Shown: in pieces, positions 1-6,900 of the stretch
Position numbering within the stretch: position 1 is the first letter of the stretch
Layout of the letters: each line of letters opens with the position of its first letter
Origin: Actinomycetota bacterium
GTDB lineage: Bacteria; Actinomycetota; Thermoleophilia; Gaiellales; Gaiellaceae
NCBI GenBank assembly: GCA_013695295.1
Contig: JACDAS010000197.1
Location: 1-8,897 of the forward strand
Direction of reading: 5' to 3'
Length of the DNA stretch: 8,897 nucleotides
The notes under the pieces: generated by a model
Seen by the model: only the letters and a program-made list of their open reading frames with translations
Database searches by the model: none
What the model was told of the DNA's origin: nothing
Program-made: the position numbers and the translations under genes

Positions 1-1
1 A

Positions 2-74
2 CTCCCCGGGTTGGACTCGAACCAACAACCCTCCGGTTAACAGCCGGATGCTCTGCCAATTGAGCTACCGGGGA
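2..74 (-). tRNA. tRNA-Asn (anticodon GTT)
   Basis: Read on the minus strand this folds as a complete 73-nt cloverleaf. A 7-bp acceptor stem pairs TCCCCGG with CCGGGGA, followed by discriminator G at position 2. T8-A9-G10 follows the acceptor stem. The anticodon stem TCCGG/CCGGA closes the loop CTGTTAA, giving anticodon GTT (asparagine). The T arm contains the canonical GGTTCGAGTCC-type sequence. The 3' CCA is not encoded, since the base after the discriminator is T, so it must be added by CCA nucleotidyltransferase. The first ten nucleotides overlap the end of the upstream ABC ATPase gene on the same strand and supply its TAG stop codon. A good -10 box lies about 22 nt upstream, inside the ATPase gene, so the tRNA probably has its own promoter. 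Confidence 0.97.
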
Positions 75-1642
75 ACGGGCGCTCGGCCGGCGGCAATTGT
101 AGCCGCGGGGTCAGGGGAGCTCAGCGCCACCTCGTGGCCCGCCTGCTCGATCACCGCCGGGTCGTGTGTGGCGCAGACTACGGTCGTCCCCCCTTCGGTC
201 GCCGCTGCGAGGAGGAGCCCCATCGCCCGCGCGTTCGCCTGGTCGAGGCGCGCCGTCGGCTCGTCGGCGAGCAGCACTCGAGGTCGCGCCGCGAGGGCAC
301 GGGCGAGCGTGACCCGCTGGGACTCGCCGGCCGAGAGTCGCTCGACGCGCTGTCCGGCGAGCTCCTCGAGCCCGACCGAGGCGAGCGCGCGGTCGGCCGC
401 CCCGGGCTCCCGGATCCCGCGGATCGCGAGTGCCAGCACCACGTTCTCCCGGGCCGACAAGGAGGGCACGAGCAGGGTCCCCTGCTCGACCACGGCCACG
501 ATCCGCCTGCGCAGCTCCGCCCGCCGCGAGCGATCGAGGCCGGAGACGAGCTCCCCGCCGACGATGACCTCGCCGGCGTCCGGCAGCTCCAGGCCCGCTA
601 GCAGGCGTAGCACGGTCGTCTTGCCCGAGCCCGACGGCCCCGTGAGCGCTGTCAGGCAGCCCTCCGGGAATCCGAGCTCCAGCCCGCCGAGCACCTCGCG
701 CCGGGCCCGACCGGTGCCGAATCCCTTCGTCACCGCGCGAAGCTCGGCCGCGAGGCCGGAAATGCCAGGCCGCCGGACGGGCTCCGGCCGCAGCGCCGGC
801 TCGGGGCCGACGCCGTCGCCGGCCAGGAGCACGCCGCGCCCCTCCATTCGCGCGCGGGCCCGATCGCGGATCCCCGCGCGACGCAGGAGCTCCTCCGGCA
901 GGCGCAGCCAGCCGCCGCGGGCGACGACGATCGCCGCCGCGCCCTTCTCCCCGCTCGCGACCTCGTCGCTGACCCGGCCGTCCCGGACGTGGACGACCCG
1001 GTCGGCGATGGCGGTCGAGGTGGGGTCGTGGCTGACCACGACCGCGGTGCATCCCTCATCGCGCACGAGCTCCTCGACGAGCCGGTAGATCTCACGAGCG
1101 GTCGTCGCGTCGAGCTCGCCCGTCGGCTCGTCGGCAAGCAGCAGCCTCGGCCGCCGCACGAGCGCCGCGCACAGCGCGACCCGCTGTTGCTCGCCTCCGG
1201 AGAGCTCGCCCGGGCGGGCGCTCGCGCGCGTCCAGAGGCCGACCCGCTCGAGCAGGTGGTGGGCGCGGGCCCGACGCTCCGACTCGCCGACACCGGCGAG
1301 CGCCAGCGGCAGGCCGACGATCTCTCGGAGCGTCAGTTCCGGCGGTAGCGCCCGCGCGTAGTGCTGGTCGAGGTAGCCAACGCTCCGGGCGCGGAAGGCA
1401 GCGGCCTGTCGCTCCCCGAGCCGCCCGACATCGACCCCGAGCACAACCGCCGAGCCAGCGGCCGGCCGGTCGTAGGCCGCGAGCAGGCGCAGGAGGGTCG
1501 TCTTCCCCGAGCCGCTCGGGCCGAGCACGACGACCACCTCTCCGGCGACGACGTCCAGGCTGAGCCCTTGCAGGGCGGCCGTGCCGCCGGCTCCCGAGCC
1601 GTGGAGCGCGAACACATCGTGGAGCGAGAGCGCGAGCGTCAC
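65..1642 (-). CDS. ABC transporter ATPase with two fused nucleotide-binding domains
   Basis: This 525-aa cytoplasmic ATPase should power the permease encoded just upstream. Two complete ABC domains are visible. NBD1 has Walker A GPSGSGKTT (41-49), Q-loop Q93, signature LSGGEQQR (147-154), Walker B LLLADE (167-172) and switch H205. NBD2 has Walker A GPSGSGKT (335-342), Q-loop Q387, a signature changed to LSAGESQR (436-443), Walker B VLLADE (456-461) and H493. Both Walker B glutamates are present, so both sites could hydrolyse ATP. A linker of roughly 70 residues (about 230-300) separates the domains. The sequences resemble the MacB/LolD/SalX export group. The GTG start overlaps the permease TGA stop as GTGA, and GGGAGG lies only 3 nt upstream, which suggests translational coupling. 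The C-terminus runs 10 nt into tRNA-Asn, whose nucleotides 8-10 form the TAG stop. The substrate is unknown. Confidence 0.93.
   Translation of the reverse strand: MTLALSLHDVFALHGSGAGGTAALQGLSLDVVAGEVVVVLGPSGSGKTTLLRLLAAYDRPAAGSAVVLGVDVGRLGERQAAAFRARSVGYLDQHYARALPPELTLREIVGLPLALAGVGESERRARAHHLLERVGLWTRASARPGELSGGEQQRVALCAALVRRPRLLLADEPTGELDATTAREIYRLVEELVRDEGCTAVVVSHDPTSTAIADRVVHVRDGRVSDEVASGEKGAAAIVVARGGWLRLPEELLRRAGIRDRARARMEGRGVLLAGDGVGPEPALRPEPVRRPGISGLAAELRAVTKGFGTGRARREVLGGLELGFPEGCLTALTGPSGSGKTTVLRLLAGLELPDAGEVIVGGELVSGLDRSRRAELRRRIVAVVEQGTLLVPSLSARENVVLALAIRGIREPGAADRALASVGLEELAGQRVERLSAGESQRVTLARALAARPRVLLADEPTARLDQANARAMGLLLAAATEGGTTVVCATHDPAVIEQAGHEVALSSPDPAATIAAGRAPVPR
96..124 (-). 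promoter_or_regulatory. Probable tRNA-Asn promoter inside the ABC ATPase 3' end
   Basis: On the minus strand TACAAT (101 to 96) differs from the TATAAT consensus at one base and is conspicuous in very GC-rich surroundings. A CTGAGC hexamer (124 to 119) shares the TGA core of TTGACA and sits at a 17-nt spacing. Transcription would start near 88-90, giving a leader of about 15 nt for RNase P to remove. The bases also encode the weakly constrained C-terminal tail of the ATPase. This is a sequence match only. Confidence 0.6.
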
Positions 1643-4600
1643 TGGCCTCCCGCCGCCGGTCTCGCCACCTCCGTCCCGGCGAAGGCCCGGCGGGTCAGCA
1701 CGCAGACGAGGCCCACGGTCACCGCGGTCACCGCCGCGGCCGCCAGGCCGATCACCACCCAGTCGATCGAGAGCACGAGCGGAGGCACCGGCTCCGTGGC
1801 GTTCGCGGTCAGGGTCACGAACCCGACCACGAGCGCGGAGAGGAGAGCACCGGCCACCAGCCCGCCCAGGGCACCCGCGAGGGCGATCGCGGCGGCACGC
1901 AGACGGAGCTGGCGCCGCAGGGCGGCCGGATCGAGCCCCTGAGCCTCGAGGTCCGCGAGCTCACCCGCCCGGTCTCGCTGCTCGGAGAAGACGACGAGCG
2001 CGAGTCCGATCAGGGCCAGCGCGAGCGCGACGAGCGCCGTGAGCGTCAGGACGACGAGGGTGCCCCGCGCGAGTGGGTCTGCGCGAAGGCCGGCCTCAAC
2101 CGACCGGCGCGACGCCGCCTCGAGCACGTCGAACGGCGGGCGGGCCAGCAGGCCCGCGACTTCCGGCCCGCCGCGAACCCAGACCTCGCCGGGCACCCCG
2201 ACCGGCGGCGCCTGGACGTCGAGGGCCGTCTCCAGCCAGGTCACGTCCCCCACGATCACGTCGCCCTCGACCACGGTGGGAAAGCGCCGGATCGTCCCCA
2301 CGACGCGAACGGTCAGCGGCTCGCCGACCACCCGCAGGGGAAGCGTCCCGTCACGCCCCACGGCTGCGGCCAGGCCCGGCGATGCGAGCACCGGCGGCGG
2401 CTGGCCACCGTCAGGACGAGGCGGATGGAGCCGGACGGCTCGCTCGCGCGTGATCGCGTAGCGGATTGCCAGCGAGCTCGCCCCGGCGGAGACGAGGTCG
2501 GCCGGTCCCGCGACCTCCCAGCCGCCGAGACTCCCCCGGGGCGTGAACGCCATGCCTCCGCCACCCTCACGGAGTCTCCCGAGGCGAAGCAGCCCGTCGG
2601 CGCGGGCCTGCTGGCCGGGCTTGTCGCCGGTCTCGCGGTGTCCGCCGCCGAACCGGCCGAGCTGCGTCAGGTCGACCGTCAGCCCCACGACGAGCCCTCC
2701 GCGCGCGCTCGACGGGACGACAGCGCGGAGCGTCCGCCGTCCAGCGAGTGGCTCGCCGAGGTCGACCGTCTCGAAGTCTCCGCGCGGAGTCTGGATCGAC
2801 GCCTCGAGCGCGACCCGGTCCCCCTCGATCCTCGTCTCGAGAACGAGCTCGCGGGCCTCCCGGGAGAGGCGCAGGCCACCGAGCGCGAGCGCGTGGTCCG
2901 GTCGAATCCGGCGGGCGAGCTCGGATCGCGGCTCGTCGGCGAAGTCGGCTCGCCAGCCGCGCAACCGTGGGATCGCCTCGGCCGGCACGCCGAGAACGGT
3001 CAGCCCGGCGCTCGACTCCAGCCGGGCGACGTCGCCGCTCGCCCGGAGCACGGGGTAACTCTCCCCCAGCGCCCGGTAGCTCTCCGGAGGCGCGGCGCGT
3101 TGCACCGACACGAGGCGTCCGAGATCCTCGCGGAGCACGTAGTCCAGCGGAACGGCGAACGCGGCCTGGTCGGAGAGGTTCTGGCCCAGCGTCGCGCGGT
3201 AGGTCTCCGCGAAGAGGCCGATCCCGACGCTCGTCACCCCGAAGACGACCGCGACCGAGGCCCGGCCCGGATTCCGGACGAGCGAGAGGAGCGCGAGGCG
3301 CGGCACCGGGCCGGCACGGCGGAGCAGCCGCTCGCAGGCGCGCAGTGCTGGGCCAACGAGCCGGACGCAGGCCGCCGCGACCGCCAGCGAGACGAGGGAG
3401 GGGAGCAGTAGCAGCTCGATCCCGGACCCTCGCTCGCCCGCGAGCGCCTCGGGATCGGCGGCGCCCTGCGCCAGCGCGAGCCCGACGGTTCCGGCCGCTG
3501 CGAGGCCGGCGAGATCGAGCAGGGTGACGGACCGCCCGTTCGTGCGCCAGGCCCCGGCGCGGGCGCCCGCGAGCACGACGGCGGTCGCTGCGAGCGCGAG
3601 ACCCGCGGCTGCCAGCAGCCCCGGCGCCGAGAGCACCGAGCGTGTCAGAACGGGAGCCGCCGGGGTGTCGAGGAGCGCCGCCAGTCCGAAAGAGACGAGC
3701 ACTCCCCCGGCCCAGCCGGCCGCGGTCGCGAACATGGCGAGCGCACCGACCTCGAGCGATGCCTCGGCGAACACCTGCATGCGGGTCGCACCGAAGCCGA
3801 GCAGGCGGGAGGCGGCTGCATCGAAATCGTTCCGGAGGCCCGCCGCGACCAGCAGCGCGAACACGAGCAGGAGCGAGACCCCCTGACCTGCCACCAGCAA
3901 CAGCCTCCGTCCCGAGATGCGCGCCGACTGGCGGATCCCGTCGAGCTCGACCTCGGGCGCGGCCACCCTGAAGACGTCCGAGCGGAGCTGGAGCGCGACG
4001 CGCGCCTCGCCCAGGCGTCGGTCGAGGTCGCCGAGCTCCCAGACATGGAGGCTCCGCCCGTCGAGTGGAGACGTCCAGGCGTAGGTGCGGTAGAAGAGGT
4101 CGAGATCAGGTTGTTGCGTCAGGCCCTCGGCGCCGTTCGCGAGGAGGAGCGCAGGCGCCTGGGCGCCGGTCTCGTCGCCGACTCCGGTTGCGGGCACGGG
4201 TGCCTCGGCGTCGAGCTCGGCCGTCCCGACGACGGGCAGATGGAGGAATGAGCGAATCCGGCGCCCACCCCCGATCTGGAGGAGCTCGCACCGGCCCCGG
4301 CGGCAGTGAGCCGGCAGCCGGCCGCTCCGGAGCCGTACCTGCTTCGGCAGACCGTCGAGGGCCCCGAGCAACGCGAGGTTGCCGTTTTCCCGCAGCTCGG
4401 TGAACACGACCCCGGCGGTCGGCTCCGCGCCGAGCGCGCGTCCGAGCGCCTCACGGGCAACACGGTCGAGGCTACCGAAGGGCTCTTCCGTAGGGCCGCC
4501 GAAGCCTCCCCAGAAAGCGCGGGCAGTGCGCTCCGAAACGGGCAGGTCGCCGATCGCGCGCTGGACTGCGCGATCCTCGGTCAGAAGGCTGCCTGCAAGC

Positions 4601-4716
4601 GAAGCGGCGAGCATCAGCGCGGCCGCCCCGATCCCGATCATGACGAGCAGCGAGCGAAGCGGCCGATGCGCGATCCGCGCACAGGCGAGGCGAGCCAGTG
4701 AGTAGAGGGCGATCAC
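1639..4716 (-). CDS. Large FtsX-type ABC transporter permease (ten predicted helices)
   Basis: This 1025-aa inner-membrane protein is the probable partner of the downstream double-NBD ATPase. Ten hydrophobic segments are visible: about 22-45, 270-293, 318-348, 363-386, 397-417, 433-455, 486-505, 886-910, 941-966 and 985-1008. This is a duplicated FtsX layout, one plus three helices in each half with two linking helices. Two big soluble regions, about 46-268 and 506-884, should face outward. The first holds Cys138 and Cys143, a possible disulfide; the second includes a hydrophilic Gly-rich stretch near 690-728. Arg-rich cytoplasmic segments precede helices 1 and 7 (LRSLL, RNPGRAS), typical of the family. 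The frame stays open to about 5115, but that extension lies in the CGNR gene. I chose GTG 4716 because it overlaps the CGNR stop as GTGA, has AGGGGGA about 8 nt upstream, and starts a normal FtsX N-terminus. Family assignment is firm; substrate and direction are unknown, though relatives export or act as mechanotransmitters. Confidence 0.9.
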   Translation of the reverse strand: MIALYSLARLACARIAHRPLRSLLVMIGIGAAALMLAASLAGSLLTEDRAVQRAIGDLPVSERTARAFWGGFGGPTEEPFGSLDRVAREALGRALGAEPTAGVVFTELRENGNLALLGALDGLPKQVRLRSGRLPAHCRRGRCELLQIGGGRRIRSFLHLPVVGTAELDAEAPVPATGVGDETGAQAPALLLANGAEGLTQQPDLDLFYRTYAWTSPLDGRSLHVWELGDLDRRLGEARVALQLRSDVFRVAAPEVELDGIRQSARISGRRLLLVAGQGVSLLLVFALLVAAGLRNDFDAAASRLLGFGATRMQVFAEASLEVGALAMFATAAGWAGGVLVSFGLAALLDTPAAPVLTRSVLSAPGLLAAAGLALAATAVVLAGARAGAWRTNGRSVTLLDLAGLAAAGTVGLALAQGAADPEALAGERGSGIELLLLPSLVSLAVAAACVRLVGPALRACERLLRRAGPVPRLALLSLVRNPGRASVAVVFGVTSVGIGLFAETYRATLGQNLSDQAAFAVPLDYVLREDLGRLVSVQRAAPPESYRALGESYPVLRASGDVARLESSAGLTVLGVPAEAIPRLRGWRADFADEPRSELARRIRPDHALALGGLRLSREARELVLETRIEGDRVALEASIQTPRGDFETVDLGEPLAGRRTLRAVVPSSARGGLVVGLTVDLTQLGRFGGGHRETGDKPGQQARADGLLRLGRLREGGGGMAFTPRGSLGGWEVAGPADLVSAGASSLAIRYAITRERAVRLHPPRPDGGQPPPVLASPGLAAAVGRDGTLPLRVVGEPLTVRVVGTIRRFPTVVEGDVIVGDVTWLETALDVQAPPVGVPGEVWVRGGPEVAGLLARPPFDVLEAASRRSVEAGLRADPLARGTLVVLTLTALVALALALIGLALVVFSEQRDRAGELADLEAQGLDPAALRRQLRLRAAAIALAGALGGLVAGALLSALVVGFVTLTANATEPVPPLVLSIDWVVIGLAAAAVTAVTVGLVCVLTRRAFAGTEVARPAAGGQ
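1643..1651 (-). promoter_or_regulatory. Shine-Dalgarno for the ABC ATPase, unusually close to its GTG
   Basis: GGGAGG (1651 to 1646, minus strand) is followed by only CCA before the GTG start. The 3-nt spacing is shorter than the usual 5-9. The upstream permease stop overlaps this start, so ribosome re-initiation may do much of the work. No other start in this frame lies further upstream. Confidence 0.55.
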
Positions 4717-5222
4717 CCCCCGGTCCCCCTGCGGCTCCTGTAGGCCCTCGTCTTCGCGCGATTGCCGCAGATCGACATCGAGCACCACTGCGCCGAGCGG
4801 TTCCGCGAGTAGTCGTAGAAGGCCCAGCGGCACTGCCGGCACGCCTTCAGGCGATCCCAACTCCCGTCTCGCTGGGCGGAGACGACGATGCCGAACAGGC
4901 GGCCGAGCGGGTGGCCTGCGCGTGCCGGCTCCAGCTCGGCCCGGCCGGCCCGGTCGAAGCACGTGCGGAGCGGGAGAGCTGCCGCAAGCCGGTTCAGAAG
5001 CGCGAGCCGCTCCTCCTCGAGCGGTGTCTCGAGCAGCGAGCGCAGCGACTCGCGCAGCGCCTTCGCGCGCGCCACGTCGGCGCTCGCTCGCGCCAGCCCG
5101 TGCTCGCGCAGCCACGGTCCGTCGAGCCAGTCCAGGCCATGCGCGAGATCGACGGTGTTGACGAAGACCTGCACGAGGCGAAGCGGCGCAGGCGCGGCCT
5201 TCGGGACGTCGTAGCGTGCCAC
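4713..5222 (-). CDS. ABATE-domain/CGNR zinc-finger protein, probable transcriptional regulator
   Basis: The product is a 169-aa soluble protein. The N-terminal part (about 13-110) looks like the ABATE domain, starting with the FVNTVD motif (20-25) and an Arg/Leu-rich helix with LRESLRSLL. The C-terminus is a clear CGNR zinc finger: Cys128 and Cys131 in CRQC, an aromatic stretch WAFYDYS, then Cys147 and Cys152 in the diagnostic CGNR motif (152-155), followed by a basic tail. CGNR proteins are common in Actinobacteria and are generally annotated as stress-related transcriptional regulators; ligand and targets are mostly unknown. The stop overlaps the permease start by 4 nt, so it is co-expressed with the exporter and I infer that it regulates it. 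The GTG start has no clear Shine-Dalgarno but has TACACT 9 nt upstream, consistent with a leaderless or near-leaderless message. The gap to dnaG is 37 nt, so read-through from dnaG is also possible. Confidence 0.9.
   Translation of the reverse strand: MARYDVPKAAPAPLRLVQVFVNTVDLAHGLDWLDGPWLREHGLARASADVARAKALRESLRSLLETPLEEERLALLNRLAAALPLRTCFDRAGRAELEPARAGHPLGRLFGIVVSAQRDGSWDRLKACRQCRWAFYDYSRNRSAQWCSMSICGNRAKTRAYRSRRGTGG
4717..4730 (-). promoter_or_regulatory. Shine-Dalgarno that supports the GTG start of the permease
   Basis: AGGGGGA (4730 to 4724, minus strand) precedes the GTG at 4716 by 7 nt. It lies in the last codons of the CGNR gene, whose TGA shares bases with this GTG. This site, together with the FtsX-like N-terminus, decides the start against the longer open frame. 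Confidence 0.6.
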
Positions 5223-5225
5223 CGA

Positions 5226-5254
5226 GACACCAGTGTACGACCTACGCCGGTGTC
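5226..5254 (-). promoter_or_regulatory. Candidate promoter and operator of the CGNR-ABC operon
   Basis: In the 37-nt gap after dnaG, TACACT (5237 to 5232, minus strand) fits a TANNNT -10 box, with 9 nt between it and the GTG start. No convincing -35 is seen. Arms GACACC (5226-5231) and GGTGTC (5249-5254) form a 6-bp inverted repeat around the box with a 17-nt spacer. A shorter palindrome ACAC-CA-GTGT lies within. The layout would suit autoregulation, but the arms are short and could arise by chance. Confidence 0.4.
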
Positions 5255-5259
5255 GATGC

Positions 5260-6900
5260 TCAGTGCAGGAAGGCCTCGCGGATCTTTCCGAGCGCCGTCT
5301 GCAGCTCCTTCATCCGGCCAAGGTCTGCGGAGGCCAACTCGCGCAGCAGCCAGCGCTCCCGCAACCGTAGGAGCAACTCCCGCCCCGTGCGGACGTCGAG
5401 GGCGCCCGAGGCACCTCGCGCGTCCAGCTCGGCGCGCAGCCCGACGAGGTCGTCCCCGGCCGGCTCGCCGTCGAGCAGGTGGGCCCGGAGGCGGCGGTGG
5501 GACTCCTCGTCGAAGTGCTCGGGAGCGAGCTCTGCGAGCAGCGGGCGGAGCTCGGGGTACGCCATGCAGGCGGCCAGGGCGTCCCGTTCCCGGCGCAGGC
5601 CCGCGTCCAGGGCCTTGGCCGAGACGGTGCCCGTCACGGACCCCGGCCCGCGCGGCACGAGCCCGGCCTGCATCTCCCGCGGCAGGTCGAGCCGGTCGGC
5701 GGCGAGCCTTGCTGCGTCCTGGCGCTCCGGAGACTCCTCGAACCGGCCCAGCAGCTCCCGAACCCGTACGAAGCCCTCCTGCCGGTCGGCGGCGCGGTCG
5801 AGCTCGAGCCGCACGCGGTAGACGAGGTAGCTCACCGCGCCGCCGAGGACGTCCTCGAAGCGCTCGGCCATGTCGGCGGGATCCTGCCCGGGCGGCAGCG
5901 GCACGATGCGCACGTCGAGACCCTGGGCGGCGGCGAGATCCATGCCTCGCAGGGTCGCCGCTTCCCCGGCCTGGTCGCCGTCGAAGCAGAGGAAGATGCG
6001 CCTCGTCGTCCTGGCGAGCTCCTTGAGTTGCCGCTCCGTGAGCGCGGTGCCCATCGACGCAACGACCGGCTCGACGCCAGCCTGCCGCAGGGCGAGCACG
6101 TCCGTGTTGCCCTCCACGACGAGAGCCCGCTCCTGCTTCGCGATCGCCCCGCGCGCTCGATCGAGCCCGTAGAGGAGGTCTCCCTTCCGAAACAGGTCGC
6201 TCTCCGGCGAGTTGACGTACTTCGCGCGCAGGGGGTCGTCCTCTCGCAGCCTGCGCGCCTGGAAGCCGAGTACGCGGCCGCGGGCATCGGCGAGCGGGAA
6301 GAGAAGCCGGCCAGAGAAGTAATCGCTCCCGCGCCGGCCGGCGAGCCCGGCGGAGGCGAGCTCCTCACGGCTGAAGCCCTGCTCGAGCGCCTTCGTGACG
6401 AGCGTCGAGCCGCCGGGCGCGAGACCGAGGCGAAACTCCCGGCACACCTCCTCGTGCAGGCCGCGTCCCACGAGGTACTCGCGCGCGGGGCCTCCGCCCG
6501 GCGACTCCCAGAGATGGCGTTCGTAGAACACCGTCGCCTGCTCGAGCAGCGAGACGAGTCGCTCGCGCCGGCGCCGTCGCTCGTCCTCCCGGCCCGAGGA
6601 CTCCTCGTACTCGACCTGGACGTGGAAGCGGTCCGCGAGCCACTCGATCGCGCCGGTGAAGTCGAGCTGCTCCGTCTCGCGCACGAACGTGATCAGGTCT
6701 CCCTTGGCGGCGCAGCCGAAGCAGTAGTAGAGCCCCTTGTCCGGGCTGAGCGAGAAACTCGGCGTCCGCTCTTCGTGGAAGGGGCAGCGGCCGGTGTAGC
6801 GGCCGCCGACCTTGCGGAGCTGGGTGCGCGCACCCACGACGTCGACGATGTTCGCCGCTGCCTTGATCTCCTCGACGGAGGAGTCCTTGATCCGGCTCAC
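5260..6900 (-). CDS. dnaG: DNA primase DnaG
   Basis: This is the replicative primase, which makes short RNA primers at the fork and normally works with the DnaB helicase. The 546-aa product starts with a CHC2 zinc-binding domain: Cys39, His42, Cys60 and Cys63 in CPFHEERTPSFS and YYCFGC. The catalytic core follows, with KYVNSPESDLF at 227-237 and a TOPRIM domain holding Glu263 (in VVEGNTDV) and the FDGDQAG motif with Asp307 and Asp309. Residues from about 430 to the end form a helical C-terminal region that should bind helicase. The total is somewhat shorter than the 580-640 aa common in the family. TOPRIM motif 1 reads VEGNTDV rather than the frequent VEGYMDV. The GTG start has GGAGGAG 5 nt upstream and overlaps the dgt stop as GTGA, indicating a dgt-dnaG operon, an arrangement known from Actinobacteria. 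Confidence 0.98.
   Translation of the reverse strand: MSRIKDSSVEEIKAAANIVDVVGARTQLRKVGGRYTGRCPFHEERTPSFSLSPDKGLYYCFGCAAKGDLITFVRETEQLDFTGAIEWLADRFHVQVEYEESSGREDERRRRRERLVSLLEQATVFYERHLWESPGGGPAREYLVGRGLHEEVCREFRLGLAPGGSTLVTKALEQGFSREELASAGLAGRRGSDYFSGRLLFPLADARGRVLGFQARRLREDDPLRAKYVNSPESDLFRKGDLLYGLDRARGAIAKQERALVVEGNTDVLALRQAGVEPVVASMGTALTERQLKELARTTRRIFLCFDGDQAGEAATLRGMDLAAAQGLDVRIVPLPPGQDPADMAERFEDVLGGAVSYLVYRVRLELDRAADRQEGFVRVRELLGRFEESPERQDAARLAADRLDLPREMQAGLVPRGPGSVTGTVSAKALDAGLRRERDALAACMAYPELRPLLAELAPEHFDEESHRRLRAHLLDGEPAGDDLVGLRAELDARGASGALDVRTGRELLLRLRERWLLRELASADLGRMKELQTALGKIREAFLH

Noticed and set aside
48..1088. Long plus-strand open frame (346 codons) opposite the ABC ATPase
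   Set aside because: It is Ser/Arg/Ala/Pro-rich with no domain motif and runs antisense to intact NBD2 and part of NBD1. Such shadows are expected in very GC-rich coding DNA.
1639..4716. Permease as two genes fused by error or frameshift
   Set aside because: The duplicated FtsX architecture with two linker helices is a known ten-helix layout, and the frame and composition are continuous through the middle.
4717..5115. N-terminal extension of the permease frame by 133 codons
   Set aside because: The extension is Arg/Ala/Gly-rich and lies within the CGNR gene, which has a diagnostic zinc finger. The FtsX-like N-terminus and Shine-Dalgarno place the start at 4716.
4698..6026. Plus-strand open frame (442 codons) across the CGNR gene and the end of dnaG
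   Set aside because: It spans two well-supported minus-strand genes and the gap between them, and much of it is low-complexity Arg/Pro/Ala. No homology is recognisable.
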